DNA from: DASRBN01 sp035294305
Lineage (GTDB): Bacteria; Chloroflexota; Ktedonobacteria; Ktedonobacterales; Ktedonobacteraceae
DNA: 64,000 bases
NCBI GenBank assembly: GCA_035294305.1
Contig: DATGLD010000044.1
Coordinates: 1 to 64,000 of the forward strand
Reading direction: 5' to 3'
The translations under genes were made by a program, and so were the position numbers. The notes under the pieces were generated by a model that saw only the letters and a program-made list of their open reading frames with translations, ran no database searches and was not told where the DNA came from. Shown here one piece after another: positions 17,598 to 24,452 of this stretch. Numbering within the stretch: the stretch's first letter is position 1; every line of letters starts with the position of its first letter.

Positions 17598-18203
17598 ATG
17601 AGCGTCACGCATGGTGAGCAAATCAGGACACTGGAGGAACACGAAGCGCCGGGGAAAAGTCTAGCCTGGTGGGGCATGATCTTCTTCATTGCCTCGGAAG
17701 CATTGATCTTCGCGAACCTGATCGCTGCTTACCTCTACCTGGAAATTCGCAACGGGAACTGGCCAGTACCATCCGAACTCTGGTTCCCGCTGCTCAATAC
17801 AGCGGTCCTGCTGGCGAGTAGTTTCCCTGTACACTGGGCGGGTACCAGCGCGGCAAAGGGCAATATGCGCAATGTGAAACTTGGCTTTCTGGCCACGATC
17901 ATCATGGGCGCTTATTTCCTGGGAGGCCAGATTTATGAATATTCCGGGTTGTTCGGCAAACATTTTACACCGCAGTCCAGTGTCGCCGGGTCGGCTTTCT
18001 TTACGCTGACCGGTTTCCATGGCGCGCACGTCACGGTCGGGCTCATCTTCTTGTTGATTATCTGGCTGCGCACCATGCGCGGCAGCTTTAGTGGCAAGCG
18101 CCATTTCCCGATAGAGGCGGCCGAAATGTACTGGCACTTCGTCGATGGTGTCTGGGTCATTGTGTTCAGCACTGTTTACCTGCTGCCACTCTTGCGTGGG
18201 TAG
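17598..18203 (+). CDS. coxC: Cytochrome c oxidase subunit III
   Basis: A 201-aa membrane protein with five hydrophobic segments of the CoxC/CyoC family. It shows WWGMIFFIASEALIFANL at the first helix, the conserved TGFHGAHVTVGLIFL, and WHFVDGVWVIVFSTVYL at the end. It stabilises the oxidase core. The ATG at 17598 follows GATAGGGAGAAAAGAT. It is the last gene of the cox operon; a 72-bp palindrome starts 8 bp after its stop. Confidence 0.9.
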   Translation: MSVTHGEQIRTLEEHEAPGKSLAWWGMIFFIASEALIFANLIAAYLYLEIRNGNWPVPSELWFPLLNTAVLLASSFPVHWAGTSAAKGNMRNVKLGFLATIIMGAYFLGGQIYEYSGLFGKHFTPQSSVAGSAFFTLTGFHGAHVTVGLIFLLIIWLRTMRGSFSGKRHFPIEAAEMYWHFVDGVWVIVFSTVYLLPLLRG

Positions 18204-18211
18204 TAATGATG

Positions 18212-18283
18212 CAAGGGCAAAGCAAGCAGTTCCTCTTATTGTCGCCGCGGCGACAATAAGAGGAACTGCTTGCTTTGCCCTTG
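18212..18283. repeat. 72-bp perfect palindrome after coxC
   Basis: Two 36-bp arms (18212-18247 and 18248-18283) are exact reverse complements with no spacer, meeting at GTCGCCG|CGGCGAC. It probably folds to terminate the cox transcript. There is no clean U-tract. It matches the 3116-3185 palindrome in length and design but not in sequence. Confidence 0.85.
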
Positions 18284-18452
18284 TATTTCCGCACTTTCCG
18301 GCTTACCCGATTTCTCCTGCCAAATCCTCTTAAGTATCACAGATTTCTCACAAAGAATGTGGTAGAATCAAAACAGAAAATAGTCTGATTAACTGTATGT
18401 TTGCTCCACATAGATGAAGAGTGCAAAACGGGTACAGAAAGGATAGCGAGCG

Positions 18453-18872
18453 GTGAAAGATACAATGCATGGCGGTGAGCCAACTGTCCAGACCCAACGA
18501 GGTAATGCACGCAGACTGGGAAGACGCATCGCCACCCGCTGTTCAATTTGTACTCATTATACGTGGTTTACCGCGGTCCCCATCGTGGAACCGCCGGGGG
18601 CGCCAGAACCACGACAGGCCTGGACACTCTGCACCGAATGCCACGCGGCGCTGCTTGAAGAGATGCGCCGTTCGCCTATTCGTTCTCCGCTCCGCCTGCG
18701 CATCGCCATAGGGCTCGTTGCCTCTGAACGCGCCCCCCAGGCACAGCCGTCTTTAGAGGGCGGCGCGATGAGCGACCATCGCTGGATCGTCGTCCTCGCC
18801 TGGGGTTTCGGCATCGCGATGGTACTTCACCTCATCCTGATCGTCATGCTCGCCTATGTAGCAGGACATTGA
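18453..18872 (+). CDS. Zinc-ribbon-like small membrane protein, unknown function
   Basis: A 139-aa protein with two Cys pairs (RCSICTHY and LCTECHAAL, about 30 residues apart) that could bind one zinc, and one C-terminal membrane segment (WIVVLAWGFGIAMVLHLILIVMLAYV). No known family is recognised. The GTG at 18453 has AAAGGA 9 bp upstream. It lies between the cox operon and the hybrid kinase and may be co-transcribed with the latter (76-bp gap). Confidence 0.6.
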   Translation: MKDTMHGGEPTVQTQRGNARRLGRRIATRCSICTHYTWFTAVPIVEPPGAPEPRQAWTLCTECHAALLEEMRRSPIRSPLRLRIAIGLVASERAPQAQPSLEGGAMSDHRWIVVLAWGFGIAMVLHLILIVMLAYVAGH

Positions 18873-18948
18873 TTCCCCAACCTTGACCCATTTGCTAGAA
18901 TATCAATAGCACAAGCTAACTGAACAAACGGGAAAGGTAGTTGTTGGT

Positions 18949-20940
18949 ATGGATCTGACCACCGGGAACGGGTCGGATACGGGCAGCGATAGCTGGTGGG
19001 ATGAAGAGAACGCTTTACCCGCATCACCTATTTCAGCAGAGATAACGCGGGGAACCGGAGAGCTTTATGCCCTCTCAAAGGACTTTGAACAGGGGCATTC
19101 TATTCTCACAGGCATTGCGGCCAATATGCGCAGTGGCTTCATTCTCTTGAATGCCGCCGGGCAAGTTGCCTATTCAAATCCAGGCGCGGAGCGCCTGCTT
19201 GGCGTCAATAGCAGCACGCTCCGGCAGCAAGGAAGCTTCGACGTGCGCAAACAACTCGTCTCCCTGGCCGTCGATCCCAATAGCGCCCAGGCCGAGCTTG
19301 ATCGCATCTGGCATCACCCGGAGCAGGAGGGTTTTACCGACCTGGCGCTGGCCGATGCCGCCGTGCGCTGGCTGCGCGTGCTCAGCTTTCCGGTGCGTGA
19401 TGATCCCGGCCGTTTGTTGGGGCGCGGAGTCCTGCTCGACGATATTACGCTGGAACGCACGGCTACGCAGACGCGCAATGAAACGCTGGCCCTGGCCGCG
19501 CACGAGTTGAAAACACCCTTAGCTATCATCAAGGGCTGTGCCACAACGCTGCTGGGCAGTTCTACGCGCTGGGACCCCTCCATGCTGCACGAAATGCTGC
19601 AAATGATCGATGCCCAGGCCGACAGGTTGCACGACATACTGAACACGCTACTGGATGTCTGGAAGCTGGATGCCGGCGCGCACAACCTGAGACTTTCCCA
19701 GCTAAACATCGTCGGGTTGCTCAAGCAGGTCGTGGGGGGATGGCACAAACACACGCCCGCCCATCGCTTTGTCTTACGTGTGCCGGAGGAAGACATACTC
19801 GTCCATTGCGATGCCTTACGCATCGAGCAGGCGCTCCACCACCTGCTCAATAACGCCGCAACCTATTCGCCCGCAGGTAGCGTCATTAATATTGAGCTGG
19901 AAACGAACGATATTGAGATTCGTATCAGTGTCAAAGATCAGGGCGCCGGCATCGCGCCTGAACACCTTGAGCGTATCTTTGACCGTTTCTATCGCATTCC
20001 GCACGGCGAAGGTTCCGGAGCCGGTAATGGCCTGGGGCTGTCGGTGGTGCGCGCAACCGTGGAGGCGCATGGCGGCAAGATATGGGCCGAGTCACCTGGC
20101 GCCGGTCAGGGAAGCGCTTTTTTCTTCACCCTGCCGTTCGCGCCATCCTTGCAGGCAGCGGGGTTGCCGCTGGCTGGCGTAGGCGCGCCCACGGCAGCTT
20201 CTCGTGGGTCATTGCCCTCATCCCGAGCAGGTCTCTTGTACCAGAGCAAGCGTGTAAAAGTGCTGATTGCCGAAAATGATGCGCGCATTGCCCGCTATCT
20301 GCGCGCTCATCTCGAAGAACAACAGTATCGCGTTTATACCACCGGCCATGGCATACAATTCCTGCGCCAGCTCGACCTCGAAGATTTCGATATCCTGATG
20401 CTGTCGACGCGCCTGGCCGATATGAGCGGCCTTGAACTGCTGCAAAGGCTGCGCGAGTTTTCCCAGGCCCCCGTCGTCATGCTCTGTGACGAGTGCGATG
20501 AGGACGAACGGGTACGCTATCTCGACGTTGGAGCAGACGACCTGCTGACCAAGCCTTTTCACATGCAGGAATTGCTGGCGCGCGTCCGCGTTCTCTTGCG
20601 CCGTAAATCGTCCGATAGCGAGCAATCGACAAGCGAGGCCCTCTTTACCACCGGCGATCTCACGATAGACTATGCCCAGCACCAGGTATTATTACAGGAT
20701 CGCCCGGTACAACTCAGTCGCACCGAATACAAGTTGCTCAGCACGCTGGCCCAGAACGTTGGTCGCGTCATGACGCACGAACTCTTGCTGGAACGTGTCT
20801 GGGGTGCGGAATATAACCGCGAGGTCGATTTCATCTGGGTCTACATCAGCCGCCTGCGCCGGAAAATCGAGGCTGATCCACGCCACCCGCGCTACATCCT
20901 GACGGTGCCGGATGTGGGCTATAAGCTGGCGAAGCTATAA
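18949..20940 (+). CDS. Histidine kinase fused to a degenerate receiver and an OmpR-type DNA-binding domain
   Basis: A 663-aa single-chain regulator with no membrane segment. Order: PAS-like domain (about 50-165), HisKA with LAAHELKTPL (His185), HATPase with NNAATYSP, DQGAGIAPEH and GNGLGLSV, then a receiver (about 440-555) and an OmpR-type winged helix (about 565-663, ending RYILTVPDVGYKL). In the receiver the usual phosphoacceptor Asp is replaced by Ser486 (FDILMLSTRL), while LLTKPF keeps the conserved Lys. So the kinase and DNA-binding output lie in one protein but the canonical relay site is missing. It may signal allosterically or phosphorylate a partner such as the next gene's receiver. 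An exact copy of the 11-bp-period direct repeat follows it. Confidence 0.85.
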   Translation: MDLTTGNGSDTGSDSWWDEENALPASPISAEITRGTGELYALSKDFEQGHSILTGIAANMRSGFILLNAAGQVAYSNPGAERLLGVNSSTLRQQGSFDVRKQLVSLAVDPNSAQAELDRIWHHPEQEGFTDLALADAAVRWLRVLSFPVRDDPGRLLGRGVLLDDITLERTATQTRNETLALAAHELKTPLAIIKGCATTLLGSSTRWDPSMLHEMLQMIDAQADRLHDILNTLLDVWKLDAGAHNLRLSQLNIVGLLKQVVGGWHKHTPAHRFVLRVPEEDILVHCDALRIEQALHHLLNNAATYSPAGSVINIELETNDIEIRISVKDQGAGIAPEHLERIFDRFYRIPHGEGSGAGNGLGLSVVRATVEAHGGKIWAESPGAGQGSAFFFTLPFAPSLQAAGLPLAGVGAPTAASRGSLPSSRAGLLYQSKRVKVLIAENDARIARYLRAHLEEQQYRVYTTGHGIQFLRQLDLEDFDILMLSTRLADMSGLELLQRLREFSQAPVVMLCDECDEDERVRYLDVGADDLLTKPFHMQELLARVRVLLRRKSSDSEQSTSEALFTTGDLTIDYAQHQVLLQDRPVQLSRTEYKLLSTLAQNVGRVMTHELLLERVWGAEYNREVDFIWVYISRLRRKIEADPRHPRYILTVPDVGYKLAKL

Positions 20941-20956
20941 GCAGCGCAATCTCCCC

Positions 20957-20975
20957 CATTCAGGTCATTGTAAGG
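20957..20975 (+). promoter_or_regulatory. PhoB/OmpR-type site upstream of the membrane receiver gene
   Basis: An exact second copy of CATTCAGGTCATTGTAAGG, 112 bp before the next start. The second half-site is degenerate (AGGCCTG). A TATAAC -10-like hexamer follows at 21008-21013. Confidence 0.45.
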
Positions 20976-21086
20976 CCTGCGACGATTTTATCAAAGAAAC
21001 CGTAATGTATAACAGGTATGCTTGCGACAAAGCATAATTAGAGGTTTACGAGCATTGATTCGCCATTTTCATCCACGGAGAAACAC

Positions 21087-21740
21087 ATGCAGCACCTGAC
21101 CCGGGGAACCATCCTCCTCATTGAAGCCAATGCCTCGTTGCGCCGATTAATCACTCTGGGCCTGCGCCAACGCGGCATGCACGTTGTAGGCATCAGTTCT
21201 CCTGAAATGCTTCCCGCCCTCGAAAGTTTGTCACCAGGCCTGGTGATACTCGACATAGACGGCGAGGCAGGCGGCGATCATTCCTTGCTTACTGTTATCC
21301 GTGAAAGCTCCGTTTTATGCGATACCCCGGCAATCGTGCTGGCCTGGGATTGCCTGCTGCCGGAAACTATCCCGCAAGATACATCGCAGGCGCGGCTCAC
21401 CTGCCTCACCAAGCCTTTTGACGCTCGTACGCTGCATACCGCTATTGAAGACATACTGGCGGCAAATAAAGCAATATCTGCTGTGAGAGAGCGAGAAGCA
21501 TTGCTTGCCACCCGTTCAGCAACCCCGGCTCCCAGCATCTGGCCGCTTGTGACAGCCACGGGCCTGCTCCTGCTCATCATTGGACTCATGGTTCAAATCG
21601 CCGTCGCCGCGCTGGGACTGCTCATTGTCATAGTTGCTTTGCTTTTATGGACGCTTGGCACAAAGCCCGAACATCCGCCAATCGCCCTTGAAGTACGAGA
21701 GGCATGGCGCGGGCAAGCCCCACCCCTGCATATCAGCTAA
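21087..21740 (+). CDS. Receiver domain protein with C-terminal membrane anchor
   Basis: A 217-aa protein. Residues 1-125 form a CheY-like receiver with a modified acidic start (LLIEAN), the phosphoacceptor in LVILDID (Asp56) and LTKPF with the conserved Lys. Residues 150-200 hold two adjacent hydrophobic segments that anchor it in the membrane. A receiver with C-terminal membrane segments and no output domain is unusual; it may be a phosphate sink or membrane-localised partner of the preceding kinase. Gene order (146-bp gap, same strand) supports that pairing but does not prove it. Confidence 0.7.
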   Translation: MQHLTRGTILLIEANASLRRLITLGLRQRGMHVVGISSPEMLPALESLSPGLVILDIDGEAGGDHSLLTVIRESSVLCDTPAIVLAWDCLLPETIPQDTSQARLTCLTKPFDARTLHTAIEDILAANKAISAVREREALLATRSATPAPSIWPLVTATGLLLLIIGLMVQIAVAALGLLIVIVALLLWTLGTKPEHPPIALEVREAWRGQAPPLHIS

Positions 21741-21928
21741 AAGTTCTCTCCTGTCTCGAAATTAGGGGCTGGCACGTGTAATACATGTCTCAGTCGCATC
21801 GATTAGAAATCTCATCCTTTGCTTCGATAAGGAATGGGATTTTCCCTTTCCGCGGCATTTCACGGGAAGATGCCAGCAGATAAGCCGGCATCGGTGTATC
21901 TTGTAATGGAAATGAAAGGAGATTGGTG

Positions 21929-22489
21929 ATGCAAGGAAAACAACTGAACGGTTTACGTGTGGCAATAATAGTGGCCGACGATTTCGAGCAGGCCGAACTG
22001 ACCGAGCCGAAGAAAGCGCTTGAGCAGGCGGGAGCGATCACGAAGATCATATCCACGCATAGCGGGCAGGTCACCGGCATGAACCACGATGTAAAGGCCG
22101 ATTCTTTCAATGTAGATATGACGTTGGACCAGGCGAATCCCAACGACTTTGACGCGCTCATGCTTCCAGGTGGCGCTCTAAATGCCGATAAACTGAGAAT
22201 GGAGCCGAGGGCCCGCCAGTTTGTGCAGGAGTTCCAGAGGGCCGGCAAACCAATGGCCGTCATCTGTCACGCGCCCTGGCTGCTCGTCTCATCGGGCGTG
22301 GTAAGAGGCAGGACATTAACCAGCTACTATACCATCCAGGACGATATCCGCAATGCCGGAGGCAACTGGGTGGACCAGGAGATGGTGCGCGACGGCAACC
22401 TGGTGACCAGCCGCAGCCCAAAGGACCTGCCCGCGTTCAACCCGGCGATGATCCAGCTGTTCTCCGAAGCCAGGATTCCGCAACGCTAG
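21929..22489 (+). CDS. DJ-1/PfpI family protein
   Basis: A 186-aa protein of the DJ-1/PfpI (YhbO/YraA-like) family. It shows the N-terminal VAIIVADDFEQAEL strand, ALMLPGG, and AVICHAPWLL with the nucleophilic Cys at about residue 113. The conserved Glu near the start (DFEQAEL) supports a cysteine hydrolase or deglycase-type site. Such proteins protect against reactive carbonyls or stress. The ATG at 21929 has AAAGGAG 7 bp upstream; TTG and GTG codons just before it are discounted. Confidence 0.88.
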   Translation: MQGKQLNGLRVAIIVADDFEQAELTEPKKALEQAGAITKIISTHSGQVTGMNHDVKADSFNVDMTLDQANPNDFDALMLPGGALNADKLRMEPRARQFVQEFQRAGKPMAVICHAPWLLVSSGVVRGRTLTSYYTIQDDIRNAGGNWVDQEMVRDGNLVTSRSPKDLPAFNPAMIQLFSEARIPQR

Positions 22490-22534
22490 GGGCCGCTATC
22501 ACAACGCCCGGCGGCGCTAAAGGAGGAAACACTT

Positions 22535-22600
22535 ATGGCCGGAGGCATTTTTGAGAGCGGAGCAAATGAACAAAGTGCCCACGCGCGGCCGGCCATCTAA
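22535..22600 (+). CDS. Possible 21-aa small ORF with a strong ribosome site
   Basis: ATG at 22535 preceded by AAAGGAGGAAACACTT gives 21 codons (MAGGIFESGANEQSAHARPAI). It overlaps out of frame with the next candidate. The ribosome site is much better than expected by chance, but nothing in the peptide identifies a function. It might be a leader peptide or the 5' end of a frameshifted gene. Confidence 0.3.
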   Translation: MAGGIFESGANEQSAHARPAI

Positions 22601-22676
22601 CGAAGTGACCGGGCGCGAGAGGGTTCACGACCCGCGCTATGTTCATGATATCGAGGTCAAAACCGAGAAACACTAA
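22566..22676 (+). CDS. Possible 36-aa small basic protein
   Basis: ATG at 22566 (GGAG only 3-4 bp upstream) gives 36 aa starting MNKVPTRGRPSNEV and ending VKTEKH. It is hydrophilic and basic. It overlaps the 21-aa ORF in another frame; one of the two is presumably real, or a one-base frameshift joined them originally. Confidence 0.3.
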   Translation: MNKVPTRGRPSNEVTGRERVHDPRYVHDIEVKTEKH

Positions 22677-22738
22677 CAAATGGCCCTCTCTCACTCGTAG
22701 CCTCGTTCCCTCTCAATTTCGGGATTGCTCATGTTGAA

Positions 22739-22757
22739 CATTCAGGCTCTTGTAAGG
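22739..22757 (+). promoter_or_regulatory. Degenerate PhoB/OmpR-type site before the ccm cluster
   Basis: CATTCAGGCTCTTGTAAGG matches the 14162 and 20957 sites except at three central positions. It lies 93 bp before the TlpA-like gene, so the cox operon, the membrane receiver and the ccm cluster may share a regulator. Confidence 0.35.
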
Positions 22758-22849
22758 TCTCCTTCGCAAGCTGCAAGCCGGTTATCAGGCACAGGCACAA
22801 TAATCACTCTGATATCATCTCTACTTATTTGCGGGAACACGTAGAAAAT

Positions 22850-23479
22850 ATGGAAGTCAAAGATAGAGCCGGCCTGCCTGAACAAACGGCGGCAGATTCA
22901 GAGAAGCGCGTGGAGAAGCCCAAGCGCAAAGGTTCGCGCAAGCGCAGCATTACCATCTTTGCGATTGTGAGCCTGGTCAATGTGGGACTGCTCGTCTTTC
23001 TCTGGACGCAGTTGCTCACGCCTGCTTCGAATACGAAGAGTCAGGACCCGTTAATTGGTCATGCCGCTCCGAATTTTACGCTGGCCTTGCTCGGCAGTCG
23101 TCCAACAGCGGGAAGTATTTCTACGGCCAGCTACAAAGGGAAGCCGTTCATCGTCAATTTCTGGAACTCGACATGCGGTCCGTGCATCGATGAAGCGCCG
23201 CTCTTACAACAACAGTGGACGCAGTTGCAAAAGCAGGGGATTGGTCTGATTGGCGTCGATTTCCAGGATACAACGAGCGGTGGCCTTGGCTTTTTGCAGA
23301 AGTATGGCATTACCTATCCGAATGTCATGGACTCAAGCGGCTCGACGGCCATAAACTATGGCGTAACGGGCACGCCGGAGACGCTTTTTATCAATCGCCA
23401 GGGGATTGTTGTGAGCCGCGTGAGCGGCGAACTCTCCCCGCAAACCTGGCAGCAAAACCTGCAATTAATTTCTCATTAG
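22850..23479 (+). CDS. TlpA/ResA/CcmG-like thiol-disulfide oxidoreductase
   Basis: A 209-aa protein with a basic cytoplasmic N-terminus, one membrane anchor (TIFAIVSLVNVGLLVFLW) and an outward thioredoxin fold of the AhpC/TSA-Redoxin type. The motif FWNSTCGPCIDEAP holds C109 and C112; GVTGTPETLFINRQG gives the cis-Pro loop. These enzymes reduce the CxxCH cysteines of apocytochrome c before haem attachment, which fits its position at the head of the ccm cluster. The ATG at 22850 is preferred to an upstream TTG at 22829 without a ribosome site. Confidence 0.85.
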   Translation: MEVKDRAGLPEQTAADSEKRVEKPKRKGSRKRSITIFAIVSLVNVGLLVFLWTQLLTPASNTKSQDPLIGHAAPNFTLALLGSRPTAGSISTASYKGKPFIVNFWNSTCGPCIDEAPLLQQQWTQLQKQGIGLIGVDFQDTTSGGLGFLQKYGITYPNVMDSSGSTAINYGVTGTPETLFINRQGIVVSRVSGELSPQTWQQNLQLISH

Positions 23480-23501
23480 AAAACGGGCGGGCTGCGGGCG
23501 C

Positions 23502-23960
23502 ATGTTAGAAATTCGAGTCATTGTGCGGACGCTGCATATTCTGGCAGCCGCGGCATGGGTAGGTGGAAACATCCTGTATCTTGTCGCTATCGTACCAGCC
23601 TTGCGCAGCGCGGGTCCGGCTCCAGGAGTGGCCGCGCAGATTGCCGCCCATTTCCGCCGCCTGGTGAATATCTGTGTCGGGGTGCTGCTGCTGACCGGAG
23701 TCTACCTGGCCTTCGACCGGCTAACGACGACCAACCTCGGTTGGCCCTACCTGGTCGTGTTGGGAGTGAAAATAGTTATCGCGCTGGCAATGTTTCTGCT
23801 GGCGATCTATATTGGACAGAGTAATATACGCCGGCTGGCCAAACGCACGACGCGCTTCTCGAAGGCCGCGCCGCAGTTAGTGTTAGCCCTTGGCATACTG
23901 GTATTTTTGCTAAGCGCGCTGCTTACCGGCCTCTTCGAGGCCAGTATCGCGCCGAATTAA
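23502..23960 (+). CDS. CopD-like four-helix membrane protein
   Basis: A 152-aa protein with four membrane helices. RTLHILAAAAWVGGNILYLVAI at the start and a conserved His in the first helix match the CopD/DUF2269-like group, which includes copper transport and haem-linked membrane proteins. It sits between the TlpA-like gene and ccmE with short gaps (22 and 14 bp). Delivery of copper to the CuA or CuB centres is an attractive guess but not shown. Confidence 0.7.
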   Translation: MLEIRVIVRTLHILAAAAWVGGNILYLVAIVPALRSAGPAPGVAAQIAAHFRRLVNICVGVLLLTGVYLAFDRLTTTNLGWPYLVVLGVKIVIALAMFLLAIYIGQSNIRRLAKRTTRFSKAAPQLVLALGILVFLLSALLTGLFEASIAPN

Positions 23961-23974
23961 CCGGAGGTTGTATT

Positions 23975-24436
23975 GTGCAACCGGATGTGACCACGCTGGA
24001 TGAACCAGTTGAAGAGGAGAAACCCTCGTCGCGCAAGCGCAGGCGGCGCTGGCCAATTAGCTTCGTGATTGGCGGGCTTGTCATTTTAGGGGCGGTGATC
24101 TACCTTATTTATGCCAATACGCAGGCCAATGCCATGTATTATATGACCGTCTCGGAGCTGCACCACTGCACCATCTGTACCACGCAGTCGGTACGCGTTG
24201 CCGGAACGGTGCAGAAAGGAACAGTCGTGCATAACGGCACGCAGATCAGCTTTGTGATCTCCGACACCAATGGGCAAGCGCTGCCGGTCGTCTACAGCGG
24301 CATCGTGCCCGATATCTTTGCGCCCGGCATCCAGGTCGTAGTAGAGGGTCACTACACGGGTCACGGACCATTTCAAGCGCAAACGCTGCTCGCTAAATGC
24401 CCTTCGAAGTTCACAGCCGCTATGCCGACTCCATAA
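23975..24436 (+). CDS. ccmE: Cytochrome c maturation haem chaperone CcmE (CxxxF variant)
   Basis: A 153-aa protein with one N-terminal membrane anchor and an outward OB-fold. YYMTVSELHHC...VRVAGTV and QALPVVYSGIVPDIFAPG are clear CcmE landmarks. In classical CcmE a His in HxxxY covalently holds haem. Here the site reads LLAKCPSKF, i.e. Cys142 in place of His and Phe146 in place of Tyr. CxxxY variants are known from Desulfovibrio and archaea; the F form is a further change. An extra CTIC pair (about residue 65) lies in the first strand. The GTG at 23975 has GGAGG 7 bp upstream. Confidence 0.88.
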   Translation: MQPDVTTLDEPVEEEKPSSRKRRRRWPISFVIGGLVILGAVIYLIYANTQANAMYYMTVSELHHCTICTTQSVRVAGTVQKGTVVHNGTQISFVISDTNGQALPVVYSGIVPDIFAPGIQVVVEGHYTGHGPFQAQTLLAKCPSKFTAAMPTP

Positions 24437-24452
24437 AGAATAGGGATTCATT

